A DNA stretch of 64,000 nt from Nostoc sp. UHCC 0302 (GCF_038096175.1 NZ_CP151099.1:6860001-6924000); one strand, 5' to 3'. Positions 36,489-46,818 are shown, numbered from the stretch's first letter. Notes: a model not told the origin generated them from the letters alone. Made by a program: numbers and translations.

Positions 36489-36848
36489 TGCTCACACTAC
36501 TTTGTTTTCAGGATGATTAAATCCAGTATAGTAGTTAGCACAAATGCAGCGTTTTGGCAAAGAAAAAGGGAGCCATTTACTCCCTGTGTTTCTAAGTTTT
36601 GTTATGAATTTTGGGCTTTTACAGTGAATCTGCCGCTCTTGAACTCACGAGACAAGCGCGGTTTCTAAAAGTTATAGGCCCAGAGATTGTATCCCGAATC
36701 AAAAAGGAAGTTTTTGTAAGGCAGGCATTGCCTACCCCACAATGCTAAAGTTGCTTGCTATTGACAGACTTAAAAAAGTCTTAAGTCACCGAACTTCAGA
36801 GCAGCAGTTTCTTCCGCCCGGAACTCCGGTGACTCAATACTGAGCTTT
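36489..36848. other. Intergenic between psaC and glmS
   Basis: 360 bases without a gene. It contains the probable psaC terminator at 36772-36834 and should hold the glmS promoter; nothing else stands out. Confidence 0.5.
36772..36834 (-). terminator. Probable psaC terminator
   Basis: On the minus strand AGTCACCG and CGGTGACT form an 8-bp stem around a long loop, followed by TTAAGACTTTTTT. It starts 15 bp after the psaC stop codon, as expected for a strongly expressed monocistronic photosystem gene. Confidence 0.55.
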
Positions 36849-37136
<288 letters not shown>

Positions 37137-37248
37137 TCATAATCAAGGCATAGTTTACCGCAGTGGCTGAGCGGCTGTAATCAAAAGGCTACATAACTTT
37201 AAACAATGTAATAAGCGCTTGGGGGATTGGGCATTAGGAGTGAGGAGT

Positions 37249-37302
37249 AGAGACGCGATTACACTCTTACGAGAAGCCGCTCTTTGAGCATCTAGGCGTT
37301 TG
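37249..37302. repeat. Degenerate third copy of the 269-390 repeat
   Basis: AGAGACGCGATTACACTC is followed by TTACGAGAAGCCGCTCTTTG and then TAGGCGTTTGT, the same order as the units near the left edge with several differences. Confidence 0.6.
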
Positions 37303-37347
37303 TACAGGAGTTAGAAGTTATTTCTCCTTGTCCCCCCTGCTCCCCAG

Positions 37348-38976
37348 TCATAGAGCTTTCAGCAAATACTGGGTGAGCGTGAAGGCATCTACACCCAACT
37401 CAGTGCGCTCTTGGGCTGCTAAAATAGCTGCTTGTGAATGCCACCAAGCCGCGGTTGCAACAATATCCTCTACAGGAATCTGTTTAGTTGTTGCTTGCGC
37501 TAACAATCCACCCAATAGCCCAGTTAAGACATCACCACTGCCACCACGTGCTAAAGCTGGAGTGCTTCCAGGATTAATCCAAACTTGACCTTGAGGGTTA
37601 GCGATCGCAGTTCTCGCTCCTTTTAACAATACCACTGCCCCAGTTTGCGCTGCTGCTTCCTGCACTACTATCACCCTGTCCCGTTTTGGATCGGAAATAT
37701 CTGGGAATAATCGCTGGAACTCACCAGTGTGGGGTGTGAGTACCGTTACTGCTTGGCGTTTTTGTAAAGTGGGAATTGCTCCCATCTGTGCCAGAATATT
37801 CAAACCATCGGCATCGAGAATCAAAGAGGAATCGCTTGCAATTACCTCTTGGACAACTGGAGTTGCATCTCGCGTTAAACCAGGGCCACAGGCGATCGCA
37901 TTAAAGGAACTCAAATCGTTATTTTCTGGTAATTGTAGTTGAGCGATCGCTCCTGTTTCTGTCTCAGGACAACCGACAATCAGTGCTTCTGGTAAATGTG
38001 ATACCAAAAGCGGTTTAAGCGATTCGGGTACAGCAATGGAAAGCATCCCCACACCACTTGAACGTGCGCCCAAACCAGTTAAAATTGCTCCACCAGCATA
38101 GCGACGCGAACCACAAATTAGTAATAAATGTCCTTCTTTATACTTGTGGGTGACTGGTAGGCGGGGTAGAGGCAAAGTCGAGAGTGCCGTTGCTGGTGTA
38201 ATCCGCTTAATCTTGGGTGTATCGCCTAAAACAGCTTGCACATCCGCTAAAGGAATATCAAAATCGATTAACTCAACTTTGCCAAGATAATCTAAAGCCT
38301 GATCTTGTAAAAAAGCTTGCTTCCACAAACCTAAACAAAACGTGTGAGTAGCGCGAATAGCAGTTCCTAATACCTCACCTGTATCAGTGTGCAAACCTGA
38401 AGGTAAATCGATACTAATAATTGGTATAGAAGATTCATTTAGTTGATTAATTGCAGAAGCGATCGCATCGGTGAGGTTTCTTTCTAAACCAAATCCAAAT
38501 AAGCCATCAATCAAGAAATCAGAGTTTAAAAGTTGTGCTAACTCTTGCTCAATTGGGATACCTAAACTTTTGGCATATTGCAAGTGCTGTGAAGTTAATT
38601 CCTTAAGTTTAGAAAAAGGAGAATATATCCAAACCGCATAGCCGCGAAAATGTAATTCACGGGCTACTACCAAAGCATCCCCGCCATTATGACCGGGGCC
38701 AACGAGAATTCCCACACGCCTGCTGGAGGAGGAAAAAGGAGGGGGGGAGGAGGGGAGAGGGGGAGAAATTCTTGCTTTTTTCTCTTGTTCAGAGTTTGGG
38801 TAGATATCTTGAACCCGGCGTGCAATTAATCCTGCAACCTTTTCCATTAGAGCAGCTACAGGCATTCCCGCTGCAAAAATACGCGCTTCAACATCGTGCA
38901 TTTGGCTAGCAGTCACTACCACTTGCGAAATTTGTTCTTGCCTGTATTGCTGCATCAGTGCTGAGTTATGAGTCAT
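37348..38976 (-). CDS. Bifunctional NAD(P)HX epimerase / ADP-dependent NAD(P)HX dehydratase
   Basis: 542 aa. The N-terminal YjeF_N epimerase domain (about 12-245) contains VGPGHNGGDALVVARELH and SIDLPSGLHTDTGEV. The C-terminal ribokinase-like dehydratase domain (about 260-540) contains LLICGSRRYAGGAIL, ACGPGLTRDATPVV, VLTPHTGEFQRLF and the signature GGSGDVLTGLLGGLLAQ. Together they repair hydrated NAD(P)H, a damage product of these cofactors. This fused form is standard in bacteria. Residues about 69-87 (SPPLPSSPPPFSSSS) are a proline/serine insertion encoded by a purine-rich tract just before the VGPGHNGGD loop. Cytosolic, apparently monocistronic. Confidence 0.92.
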   Translation of the reverse strand: MTHNSALMQQYRQEQISQVVVTASQMHDVEARIFAAGMPVAALMEKVAGLIARRVQDIYPNSEQEKKARISPPLPSSPPPFSSSSRRVGILVGPGHNGGDALVVARELHFRGYAVWIYSPFSKLKELTSQHLQYAKSLGIPIEQELAQLLNSDFLIDGLFGFGLERNLTDAIASAINQLNESSIPIISIDLPSGLHTDTGEVLGTAIRATHTFCLGLWKQAFLQDQALDYLGKVELIDFDIPLADVQAVLGDTPKIKRITPATALSTLPLPRLPVTHKYKEGHLLLICGSRRYAGGAILTGLGARSSGVGMLSIAVPESLKPLLVSHLPEALIVGCPETETGAIAQLQLPENNDLSSFNAIACGPGLTRDATPVVQEVIASDSSLILDADGLNILAQMGAIPTLQKRQAVTVLTPHTGEFQRLFPDISDPKRDRVIVVQEAAAQTGAVVLLKGARTAIANPQGQVWINPGSTPALARGGSGDVLTGLLGGLLAQATTKQIPVEDIVATAAWWHSQAAILAAQERTELGVDAFTLTQYLLKAL

Positions 38977-39057
38977 GAGTCCTGAGATTTAAGTTTTAAG
39001 TTTTGCATTAACTGCTGACTCTTAACTTTTAACTCCTAACTCAGCACTCAGCACTTT

Positions 39058-39984
39058 TCACTTTCCGTAGTAAACTCTGGCATTACCGTATCCCAAATCT
39101 CGGAGATAGTTGTTCCATTGTTCTGCTTGGAAACGTTCAGAAAAAGGCCCTACTGCTACGTGTGGGCCTCGCGGTTTGCTTCTTTCAAACACGCCGCCAG
39201 TTTGCCCTAAATTCTGCCTAATTCGGTCTGCGATCGCAGGTAACTGATCTAACTTAGCAGGAATGATAACAAAGTATCGAGCCTCTTGCCTTACAGGATC
39301 TGCCCTATAGTAACTAGTAGAAGAATTATCAGAACCATAATAGGAAGGAGAAGGAGAATAGTAAGAGGAAGTCGGTCTTTCTTGCCCATCAGCAAAGCCA
39401 ACTATCTGCGCCCTATAGATGCCAGATGACTGCAACTCTCTAACCCTTTGTTCGGCATTAGATGCCCTACTAAAAACTCCTGATTGAATGACGTTACGTC
39501 CTTGGTACTGTCGGATATAAGCTCTAGGTTCGATGCGACGTACTTTTTGCAACGTTTGGCTATCACTGCTATCAACGTACACGAAATAACGCTCAAAGTT
39601 CTGGCTGTATTGATTAATCTGTGTCGATTGAGGGTTCTGAAAAGTCTGCTCAGGTTGATAAACTGGTACTGGTTGGGTGTTCTGAAAGTTCTGCTCTGAT
39701 TGAATACCCTGCAATGGCTCCGACGGTTGCAGCTGCGGTAATGACCGCTGACTATAAGGAACAGCTTGGATATTTGGTGGTAGCGGTAAAGTTTCAACTA
39801 CCCTCTGTTGAGCCAGTAATACACTGCTGCTATATATTTGTGCTTGTGCTGGCGTAGAGTTGGAGAACATCGCTATCCATGCTCCCACTAATAAAAAAAT
39901 AACTTTGAGTGAAGGAGTTTCGCGAACAGAATTTCCGAGCAGGGTCTGAAATGGGATAAATTGACTTGGTATTGCACTCGACAT
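39058..39984 (-). CDS. Exported protein with SPOR-like C-terminal repeats
   Basis: 308 aa. A hydrophobic segment with a signal-like end (FLLVGAWIAMFSNSTPAQA) follows about 28 N-terminal residues. A Gln/Pro-rich low-complexity linker (about 70-130) comes next. Two SPOR-like beta-alpha modules follow: YFVYVDSSDSQTLQKVRRI to VFSRASNAEQRVRELQ, and YFVIIPAKLDQLPAIADRI to VGPFSERFQAEQWNNYLRD. SPOR domains bind denuded peptidoglycan at division sites, but similar modules in cyanobacterial exported proteins are not well studied. The C-terminal ARVYYGK closes the second module. Downstream neighbour on the same strand is the NAD(P)HX enzyme, 81 bp away and separated by heptamer repeats. Confidence 0.75.
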   Translation of the reverse strand: MSSAIPSQFIPFQTLLGNSVRETPSLKVIFLLVGAWIAMFSNSTPAQAQIYSSSVLLAQQRVVETLPLPPNIQAVPYSQRSLPQLQPSEPLQGIQSEQNFQNTQPVPVYQPEQTFQNPQSTQINQYSQNFERYFVYVDSSDSQTLQKVRRIEPRAYIRQYQGRNVIQSGVFSRASNAEQRVRELQSSGIYRAQIVGFADGQERPTSSYYSPSPSYYGSDNSSTSYYRADPVRQEARYFVIIPAKLDQLPAIADRIRQNLGQTGGVFERSKPRGPHVAVGPFSERFQAEQWNNYLRDLGYGNARVYYGK

Positions 39985-40254
39985 AATACTTAGAAAGTAG
40001 TCACAACATTTATAGGCAATTTATTTCAGGAACTAATTAGTTCGCCGTTGTAGCAACTATATAGCCTTAGTGTAAAATTAGCTCCTCTACCTGGCTAAAA
40101 ATACAGATTCAATCAATCTTAGTTCTTGCTAATTGCTAAAACAGCGTTGAGTTGAGAGTGCTGCGTTATTAATTACTGAAGTGCTTGATTAGCAAGGCTT
40201 TTAAGATATGTGTGCTACAATTGAACAACCACGCAGATTCCGTGTCGTACTTGT

Positions 40255-41310
40255 ATGAAAAAAGTCGTCGTTGGTCTTTCTGGTGGCGTTGACAGTTCCA
40301 CCGCCGCCGCTATTTTGCACAATCAGGGCTATGAAGTAATTGGTTTGACGCTTTGGCTAATGAAAGGCAAAGGTCAGTGTTGCTCTGAAGGTATGATCGA
40401 CGCGGCTGATATCTGTGAACAACTGGGGGTTCCCCATCAAGTTGTTGATATTCGGGATGTCTTTCAGACACATATTGTTGATTACTTGGTGACTGGTTAC
40501 AGTGCTGGAATTACGCCTTTGCCTTGTTCACAGTGCAATAAAACTGTGAAGTTTGGGCCAATGGTGCAGTATGCTCGTGAACAACTAGGATGCGATCGCA
40601 TTGCCACTGGTCATTATGCTCAAATTAACTATGATGAAGCTACTGGACGTTACCAATTAATTAGAGCAGTTGACCGTAACAAAGACCAGTCATACTTCCT
40701 CTATGATTTATCTCAGGATTTACTAGCGGCAACTATATTTCCTCTGGGAGAATTACAAAAAGCTGACACACGCCGCATCGCCACTGATTACGGACTGAAA
40801 ACTGCTGATAAGCCAGAAAGTCAGGATTTATGTTTAGTGGAAAGTAACGGTTCCATGCGGGCATTTTTGGATAAATATCTTGCTCCCAAAACAGGCGATA
40901 TTGTGGATACCACAGGCAAAGTTTTGGGACAGCATGATGGTGTGCATCACTACACAATTGGACAGCGCAAAGGCTTAGGTATAGCTGCCGCTGAACCCTT
41001 GTATGTGATTGAACTAGATGCAGTCAATAATAAAGTAGTTGTAGGCGATCGCACTAAAGTAACACAACCAGAATGTACAGTAAATCGGGTAAATTGGGTT
41101 TCCATTGCCGAACCATCAACCCCAATTCGTGCCGAAGTGCAAATTCGCTATCGTTCAACCCCCGAACCAGTTACAGTGATTCCTCTGGAAAATTCCCGCG
41201 TTCGTTTGGTATTTGATGAACCCCAGTTCAGCATCACCCCCGGACAAGCAGCGGTGTGGTACGACGGGGATAAAGTGTTAGGTGGCGGAATAATTGAACA
41301 ATTTAGTTAG
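40255..41310 (+). CDS. mnmA: tRNA-specific 2-thiouridylase
   Basis: 351 aa. The PP-loop motif [13 protein letters not shown] lies at residues 8-20. The catalytic Cys is in [15 protein letters not shown], and the second (disulfide/persulfide) Cys in [12 protein letters not shown]. The C-terminal beta-barrel ([15 protein letters not shown] onward) binds tRNA. The enzyme puts sulfur on U34 of tRNA-Lys, -Glu and -Gln using ATP and sulfur from a cysteine desulfurase such as the one at 11.5 kb. Full length with intact motifs. A hairpin follows the stop codon by 17 bp. Confidence 0.95.
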   Translation: MKKVVVGLSGGVDSSTAAAILHNQGYEVIGLTLWLMKGKGQCCSEGMIDAADICEQLGVPHQVVDIRDVFQTHIVDYLVTGYSAGITPLPCSQCNKTVKFGPMVQYAREQLGCDRIATGHYAQINYDEATGRYQLIRAVDRNKDQSYFLYDLSQDLLAATIFPLGELQKADTRRIATDYGLKTADKPESQDLCLVESNGSMRAFLDKYLAPKTGDIVDTTGKVLGQHDGVHHYTIGQRKGLGIAAAEPLYVIELDAVNNKVVVGDRTKVTQPECTVNRVNWVSIAEPSTPIRAEVQIRYRSTPEPVTVIPLENSRVRLVFDEPQFSITPGQAAVWYDGDKVLGGGIIEQFS

Positions 41311-41327
41311 CGAACAATCGCTGATGT

Positions 41328-41352
41328 AGAGACGTTGCAGTGCAACGTCTCT
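41328..41352 (+). terminator. Hairpin after mnmA
   Basis: AGAGACGTTGC and GCAACGTCTCT form an 11-bp perfect stem with a 3-base loop, followed by a short CTTAATT. The weak T-tract leaves open whether it is a terminator or one of the dispersed palindromic repeats. Confidence 0.55.
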
Positions 41353-41539
41353 CTTAATTATGTCGAAGAATCATTTTCAGTATTGCGATTTTGTAAAATA
41401 TCCAAAATGCGGCGATTCGCTGTTTGTAAACTGCTTATATTTGACAATACCTAAAGAGTTTTTCAACTACCGCCTGTCGCCTGAAGTGAACCTAACTTCG
41501 TATACATTGGTTAATGGGCAGCAATAATCGGAGACTGGG

Positions 41540-43051
41540 ATGAGAGAAGGGTCACAACAAAAACGGGTGGTAGTTGTAGGTGCAGGGTGGGCAGGTTTAG
41601 GAGCAACCTACCATTTAGCAAAACAAGGTTATGACGTGACACTTTTAGAAGCGGGGCCTTATCCTGGTGGACTAGTGGCAGGTTGGAAAACAGGGGCTGG
41701 GAAATCTGTAGAAGCGGGTATTCACGGCTTCTGGTATCCTTACAGAAATATTTTCTCCCTAATAAATCAATTAGGAATTAATCCCTTCACTACTTGGACT
41801 CGTTCCTCACAATATTCGCCAGCAGGTTTAGAAGTTGAATCACCGATTTTTCAAAACTTACCGCGACTACCCACGCCACTAGGAACTTTTCTCTACACTC
41901 AGTTTCAACGGCTACCACTAATTGACCGCCTTAGCGCCCTACCTTTGCTTTACGCTGTAGTTGATTTTGACAATTCAGATGCAGCTTGGCGACGTTATGA
42001 TTTTGTAACTGCCCGCGAATTGTTCAAAGATTTTGGTGTTTCAGCAAGACTCTACAAAGATGCCTTTGAACCAATGTTATTGGTGGGCTTATTTGCCCCA
42101 GGTGAACAATGCTCAGCAGCGGCGGCTTTAGGGATGCTCTACTTTTTTATTCTGGCGCATCAACCTGATTTTGATGTGGTTTGGTGTCGAGGAACTGTAG
42201 GTGAAAAAATATTTCGCCCTTGGGTAGAACGTATTGAAAAAGCTGGTGCGCGAGTGCTACCAAAACGCCGAGTTACAGACTTAATTGTTGATAGTAATCA
42301 ACGAGCAACAGGTGTAGTTTGCGGTGATGAAGTATTTGATGCCGATGCTGTGATTTTTGCAGTTGGTATTACAGGTATGCAGAAAATTGTCTCAACTAGC
42401 CCTAGCTTACAAAGCCGTGAAGAATTCCGCAATTTAAGTAACTTAGGAGCAGTTGATGTTTTAGCAACTCGGCTGTGGTTTGACCGCAAAATCAATATAC
42501 CTCGTCCTTCTAATGCTTGCTTTGGATTGGATGCAACTACAGGATGGACATTTTTTGATTTGAATGTCTTACACGATGAATATCATGATGAGCCAGGAAC
42601 AGTAATTGAAGCTGATTTCTATCATGCTAATCAGTTTTTGAGTTTGAGTGATGAGGAAATTGCCGCTATAGTTCAACGTTATTTAGCAACTTGTATACCA
42701 GCATTTCGAGATGCAAAAGTAATTGATAGTAGTGTTATTCGTCTACCAAATGCGGTAACTCACTTTGCACCTGGCAGCTATCGGTATATGTTGCCAGCTA
42801 AGACAAGTTTTAAAAATGTATTTATGAGTGGTGATTGGATTGTCAACCGTCATGGTTCCTGGTCTCAGGAAAAAGCTTACGTTACTGGTTTAGAAGCAGC
42901 GAATTTAGTGGTGTCTTATTTAGGAGAAGGTCAGTTATCTGAGATTTTACCTGTAGAAGAGGATGAAGTACATATACAAGCAGCAAGAACGCTCAATCAA
43001 ACAGTACGTGACATAGGCAAATCTCTCCTGCCTGAGTTTTGGTTACCGTAA
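41540..43051 (+). CDS. FAD-dependent amine-oxidase/carotenoid-desaturase-like flavoprotein
   Basis: 503 aa. The N-terminal FAD fold is VVVVGAGWAGLGATYHLAKQ, followed by VTLLEAGPYPGGLVAGW. The substrate region GIHGFWYPYRNIFSLINQLG and the C-terminal FAD-binding block FMSGDWIVNRHGSWSQEKAYVTGLEAA place it in the phytoene/zeta-carotene desaturase superfamily. Its length and the GIHGFWYPYRN block suggest a paralogue of ZDS-like enzymes rather than CrtQ itself; the true substrate is uncertain. It is probably membrane-associated through hydrophobic surface patches. No carotenoid genes are adjacent. The start ATG follows CGGAGACTGGG, a plausible ribosome site. Confidence 0.85.
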   Translation: MREGSQQKRVVVVGAGWAGLGATYHLAKQGYDVTLLEAGPYPGGLVAGWKTGAGKSVEAGIHGFWYPYRNIFSLINQLGINPFTTWTRSSQYSPAGLEVESPIFQNLPRLPTPLGTFLYTQFQRLPLIDRLSALPLLYAVVDFDNSDAAWRRYDFVTARELFKDFGVSARLYKDAFEPMLLVGLFAPGEQCSAAAALGMLYFFILAHQPDFDVVWCRGTVGEKIFRPWVERIEKAGARVLPKRRVTDLIVDSNQRATGVVCGDEVFDADAVIFAVGITGMQKIVSTSPSLQSREEFRNLSNLGAVDVLATRLWFDRKINIPRPSNACFGLDATTGWTFFDLNVLHDEYHDEPGTVIEADFYHANQFLSLSDEEIAAIVQRYLATCIPAFRDAKVIDSSVIRLPNAVTHFAPGSYRYMLPAKTSFKNVFMSGDWIVNRHGSWSQEKAYVTGLEAANLVVSYLGEGQLSEILPVEEDEVHIQAARTLNQTVRDIGKSLLPEFWLP

Positions 43052-43130
43052 ACTGAAGATACTTTGTGGTTCGTAGTTGCGCTTTAGCGCTAAAGCAAAC
43101 TTTTATTTATGTCTATTTACCTATCAGTTA
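43050..43130. repeat. Dispersed ~80-bp element with TTTAGCGCTAAA centre, copy 2
   Basis: Begins at the stop codon of the flavoprotein gene (AAACTGAAGATACTTTGTGG), has GCGCTTTAGCGCTAAAGC in the middle and TTTATTTATGTCTATTTACC at the end, matching the copies at 21571 and 45106. Confidence 0.7.
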
Positions 43131-43153
43131 TCAATTTGATAACTGTTCACCGT

Positions 43154-44215
43154 TTAATGCTTGTTGTGATTTCGCATCGCTCTATGAATCTTTTTCCATC
43201 GTTCTTTCTCCGCTAACTGCGCCCTTTGGTCTTGTTTACGGCTCAGATAGTTGAGTTCTTTTTGCAGCTTTTGGTAGCTAAGAAACCGAGAGTCATCAAG
43301 TTTCCCTTCCACCAAAGCTTGCTGCACTGCACAACCCGGTTCGTTATCGTGCTGGCAATTGCGGAAGCGACATTGCTGCACTAAAATCTCGATGTCTGCA
43401 AAAGTTTCTTGGAACCCTTCATCACCTGCCCAAATTTGGATTTCTCGCATACCTGGAGTATCCATAATTAAGCCGCCAGTCGGTAGCAAAATCAATTCGC
43501 GGTGAGTTGTTGTATGCCTACCTCGGTTATCACCACGCCGCACTTGTTGCACAGATTGCACAGATGCTCCCTTGAGTTGGTTGGTAATGGTGGATTTACC
43601 AACCCCCGAAGACCCCAATAAAGCAACTGTCTGTCCTGGTTGCAGGTAAGGTTTCAAGGCATCTAATCCTTGATAATTACTAGCACTTAAAATCACAATT
43701 GGTACACCAATGGCAACTGCTTCTACTTGTGCCAAGCATTCTTCCAGTGAGTTGCACAAGTCTGCTTTGTTTAAAACAATCACCGGATTTGCACCACTTT
43801 CCCAAGCCAGAATCAGATAACGCTCAATTCTTCTAAGGTTAAAGTCGTTATCGAGTCCTGAGACTAGGAATACGGTGTCAATGTTAGCTGCAACAATTTG
43901 TTCTTCTGTTTTACCACCCACCATCTTGCGAGAAAATTTACTTTTTCTGGGTAAAATTTCGTGGATAGTTGCTTTCCCTTCTGACTCTCGCACATGGATA
44001 ACAACCCAATCACCCACAGCTGGAAAATCTTCAGGTTGAGAAGCTTGATACCGCAATTTTCCTGTAACTTCTGCCGAAAGTTCTCCGTGTTCGCTGTAGA
44101 GAGTGTAGATATTTCTGTATTCAATAGCAACCCTACCAACGCTAAATCCTTGTTGGCGATAGAGTTCAAAGCTGTGAGCAAAAAAGTCACTCCAGCCTAA
44201 GTAATCCAAATTCAT
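43154..44215 (-). CDS. rsgA: Ribosome small-subunit-dependent GTPase A
   Basis: 353 aa from ATG 44215 ([16 protein letters not shown]), chosen because GAGGAAA lies 4 bases upstream; a frame extension to 44272 adds 19 unlikely residues. An N-terminal OB-fold (about 25-105) precedes the circularly permuted GTPase, in which the NKAD motif (G4) comes before GSSGVGKST (G1) and MDTPGMRE (G3). A zinc module, C-x5-C-x-H-x5-C in [14 protein letters not shown], follows. RsgA checks late 30S assembly. The tail is very basic ([20 protein letters not shown]). A 32-codon frame with a strong ribosome site lies just upstream. Confidence 0.94.
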   Translation of the reverse strand: MNLDYLGWSDFFAHSFELYRQQGFSVGRVAIEYRNIYTLYSEHGELSAEVTGKLRYQASQPEDFPAVGDWVVIHVRESEGKATIHEILPRKSKFSRKMVGGKTEEQIVAANIDTVFLVSGLDNDFNLRRIERYLILAWESGANPVIVLNKADLCNSLEECLAQVEAVAIGVPIVILSASNYQGLDALKPYLQPGQTVALLGSSGVGKSTITNQLKGASVQSVQQVRRGDNRGRHTTTHRELILLPTGGLIMDTPGMREIQIWAGDEGFQETFADIEILVQQCRFRNCQHDNEPGCAVQQALVEGKLDDSRFLSYQKLQKELNYLSRKQDQRAQLAEKERWKKIHRAMRNHNKH

Positions 44216-44301
44216 TGATGTTTCCTCGATGTGTGTTACTTGTTTGGCACAAGGTTCCACAGAGGAGAACACCTTTCATTCGTGTCCGTAAATTCTGGGT
44301 T

Positions 44302-44400
44302 TCATTCCTGCAAGAAGAAGGACTGAACAAGAATCTCTGCGCCTTGTGTCCGTTGGTTAGGGATGCTCAAGGTACCCCGGACTGCTAGAAATTCAGTCAT
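44302..44400 (-). CDS. Possible 32-aa small protein upstream of rsgA
   Basis: ATG at 44400 (minus) is preceded by AAGGAGGACGAACT: a full AGGAGG ribosome site 7 bases from the start, the strongest-looking one in this region. The frame encodes MTEFLAVRGTLSIPNQRTQG and then AEILVQSFFLQE before TGA at 44302. It ends 86 bp before the rsgA start. No family is recognised. It may be a small protein or a leader peptide for rsgA. Ending early by chance is possible, but the ribosome site is hard to explain otherwise. Confidence 0.4.
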   Translation of the reverse strand: MTEFLAVRGTLSIPNQRTQGAEILVQSFFLQE

Positions 44401-44567
44401 AGTTCGTCCTCCTTGTATACTACAAAGAATAATCTACATTACTACATTACCCTATTTCTGAAAAATCGGTACTGGTTTTTGAATGATGACTCTGCTAATT
44501 GAGGCGTATCTTCTTACAGAAGAACTATACCCTAATCAGCATAGCCATCCACAGCAAAAGATGAGTC

Positions 44568-45008
44568 TTATCTTGCTCTTTGCCGTATATGACGCCCATC
44601 AAGCCCTTGCTTAATCCAATTAAGACATTCGTATTCTGATGTGAATAATTTAGGCGCAGCAATATTATTCAGCAATTCCGGTGGATAATGGTCATAAAAA
44701 CATTTCCCACCTTCTTGGAAGACGATAATCAAATTGTGACGGTAAATGTAGCGTGACTTAAAACTGTCTCCTTGACTCACAAATTCTAAATGTTGGTCAA
44801 TATGTTCTTTAGCAATATCCACGATATTACTGATGCTACTGCCATAGATTTGCGCTGGATTCTCCGCTTTATGAAATTGGCTTTTCTGTCCAATTTCTGC
44901 TAGCAATCTATAGGAATAAATCTCGTAATTATTCGCTTTACCAAAAACAAATGGAATGATCAGATATCCTTTATATGAGACTGAGCTTTCATAAAGAAGA
45001 CGACTCAT
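44568..45008 (-). CDS. Hypothetical protein, 146 aa
   Basis: Start ATG 45008 was chosen because AAAGGAGG lies 6 bases upstream; a longer in-frame reading from 45071 has no such site. The product begins MSRLLYESSVSYKGYLIIPF and has a compact alpha/beta look (YEIYSYRLLAEIG, NIVDIAKEHIDQHLEFV, LFTSEYECLNWIKQGLDG). It has no signal peptide, membrane segment or catalytic signature I recognise. It ends basic (HIRQRAR). Upstream neighbour of the small frame and rsgA on the same strand, at 167 bp. Confidence 0.7.
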   Translation of the reverse strand: MSRLLYESSVSYKGYLIIPFVFGKANNYEIYSYRLLAEIGQKSQFHKAENPAQIYGSSISNIVDIAKEHIDQHLEFVSQGDSFKSRYIYRHNLIIVFQEGGKCFYDHYPPELLNNIAAPKLFTSEYECLNWIKQGLDGRHIRQRAR

Positions 45009-45858
45009 CTCAACCTCCTTTGGCGTAACTGCTCTTAAAAATTTGCCTGAATCATACACACTAAAAATCAATAATCTTCTGTTAAGTAAGTTGACATAAC
45101 TAAATTAAAACTGCTTCTTTGCTTGTAGTTAGCGTTTTAGCGCTAAGGCACTCACTACAAACTTTAATTTATGTCTACTTACTTAGTTGCTTTCAAGTAC
45201 TATTTATACCCTATTTGTAAATTAACAATAAGGGCGATCGCCTTCTTTTTTAGAAGGCGAGAGACTATTCAGCTTGATTCAGAAAAGTATTGTAAAAACA
45301 ATTATCACTCTTTTTGTAATCACTAAGCATGAGATATATTGCAAAAGTCAAAAAATTATCAATAAACCTGCCTAGAGAATAGGTTTAAAAGTCTAAGGGA
45401 AGAGGTTTTAGTATTACAAAATGTAAATATGATTTAGTGCCGAAAAGGTAAATAGACTTACGTTATCAGAAAAATAATCAACTTCAATAAAAAAGCAGTA
45501 CTTGAGGCTCTAAGTCGATAGCGTGAGCTTTTGGTAATGTAAACATCACAAGTATTCACCATCACTCTGTACTCAATTAGGTAAAATCTGCACAGTAGAG
45601 AATTCCAGATAAAAACTACCACGTCCTCGAAACTGCTCAACTCATTTATTTACAAACGTTTCTTGCCTCAATGTGTATTGCCAGACTGTGGGAACCAAAC
45701 AGACAACAGACGCGGACTATTTGAAGTAACTTTGCATTACACATTTCTGACGTCTTTGCGCCCTTTAATCTGAGCATCTGTGCAGATTACACTTGCTGAT
45801 AATGCTGAGATGAGAGTATAACAGGAAACAGCATTAAGTTTTATGGAGAATGATCCTA
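45009..45858. other. Long intergenic region
   Basis: About 850 bases between divergent genes. It includes the repeat at 45106-45186, two GGCGATCGCC/AGAAGGCG stretches near 45233-45260, and otherwise AT-rich sequence with no convincing frame. Promoters for both flanking genes are expected. Confidence 0.5.
45106..45186. repeat. Dispersed ~80-bp element with TTTAGCGCTAA centre, copy 3
   Basis: AAACTGCTTCTTTGCTTGTAG, then GCGTTTTAGCGCTAAGGC, then ACTACAAACTTTAATTTATG and CTACTTACTTAG. Same order as the other two copies; the palindromic centre has diverged slightly. Confidence 0.7.
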
Positions 45859-46761
45859 ATGAATCAATTAGCAAATGTCAAAGCCAGTCTAAATGATTTT
45901 GAGTTACAAGATGGTATTTATTTTCCCAGCAACTACGAACAGTTGAACAAGACTAAACATAAACAAACATGGGACAAAATTGGTAAAACATACTATGGTT
46001 CCCAAAAAATTGAGAAAGTTGCAGAAGCATCACCCATCAAGCAGGACTATACTCTCTTAACCGGCAGACCTGGAGGTACTTGGAATAAATTTCCTCTAAA
46101 TAAATCTGTTGATTCTATTCTAGAACTAGGGTGTGGCTATGGCCGCGCTCCTTTACATCTTTCTAAAGATAAAAATCTGAGATGTGAAAAATATTATGGT
46201 ATTGATATTTCTGAGCCTTTGTTGCGTCGCTTAATTAGAGTTAAACAAGAATATGATTTTTTCCCAGGAGCAGAATTTAACTTAATTTGTAATTCGGCGG
46301 AAATATTGCCTTTAGAAGATAACTCTATAGATTTAGTAATTTCTAATTGCGTTTTTATGCATATCCCAGATGCACAATTAAGAAACTTGATGGCTGAGAT
46401 ATTCCGTGTACTCAAGCCTGGGGGAATCTTCGTTTTCAATCATTCTTTTCATAACAAGTCTTGCCCTTCACATATTATCCATAATTTTATTAGGAAGTTA
46501 AATCCATTTAGCAGAAACCCAGTTTATCTGAAGCAATATTCAGGTGTTGAAATTGAGGAAATGTTAGCAGATGCTGGAGTAAAAGCGAAGTGTCCACAAT
46601 ACACTGTAGAACCAACAGAAGAATACGCAATTTTGCCGGAGACTATTAAAGGAATCCCGCTACCTTTTGCTAAAGTTTTTAATAGAAGTCTCAGACCATC
46701 AGATTCTATGAAAGCAAATTTAGCTTATGGTTTCAGCGCTTACAGCACTAAACTTGATTAA
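45859..46761 (+). CDS. SAM-dependent methyltransferase (class I)
   Basis: 300 aa from ATG 45859, which has GGAG about 10 bases upstream; an in-frame ATG at 45850 is the alternative. Motif I is ILELGCGYGRAPLHL, motif II YYGIDISEPLL, and post-motif II NSAEILPLEDNSIDLVISNC; the LKPGGIFVFNHS block is typical of Methyltransf_11/25. The N-terminal 85 residues (KHKQTWDKIGKTYYGS) are an extra helical part. The C-terminal region (VEIEEMLADAGVKAKCPQY) fits the fold's end. Substrate unknown. A strong terminator follows directly, so it ends its transcript. Confidence 0.85.
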   Translation: MNQLANVKASLNDFELQDGIYFPSNYEQLNKTKHKQTWDKIGKTYYGSQKIEKVAEASPIKQDYTLLTGRPGGTWNKFPLNKSVDSILELGCGYGRAPLHLSKDKNLRCEKYYGIDISEPLLRRLIRVKQEYDFFPGAEFNLICNSAEILPLEDNSIDLVISNCVFMHIPDAQLRNLMAEIFRVLKPGGIFVFNHSFHNKSCPSHIIHNFIRKLNPFSRNPVYLKQYSGVEIEEMLADAGVKAKCPQYTVEPTEEYAILPETIKGIPLPFAKVFNRSLRPSDSMKANLAYGFSAYSTKLD

Positions 46762-46795
46762 GCTTTAATTTAGTGAAAGTTTTGGTTACATAACG

Positions 46796-46818
46796 AAGTC
46801 CGCTTGTGCGGACTTTTT
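46796..46818 (+). terminator. Rho-independent terminator after the methyltransferase gene
   Basis: AAGTCCGC and GCGGACTT pair in an 8-bp stem with TTGT loop, running into TTTTTT. It lies 35 bp after the stop codon. Confidence 0.9.

Noticed and set aside
41328-41352. Hairpin after mnmA as an attachment site
   Set aside because: No integrase, tRNA or matching second copy nearby; terminator or dispersed palindrome is simpler.
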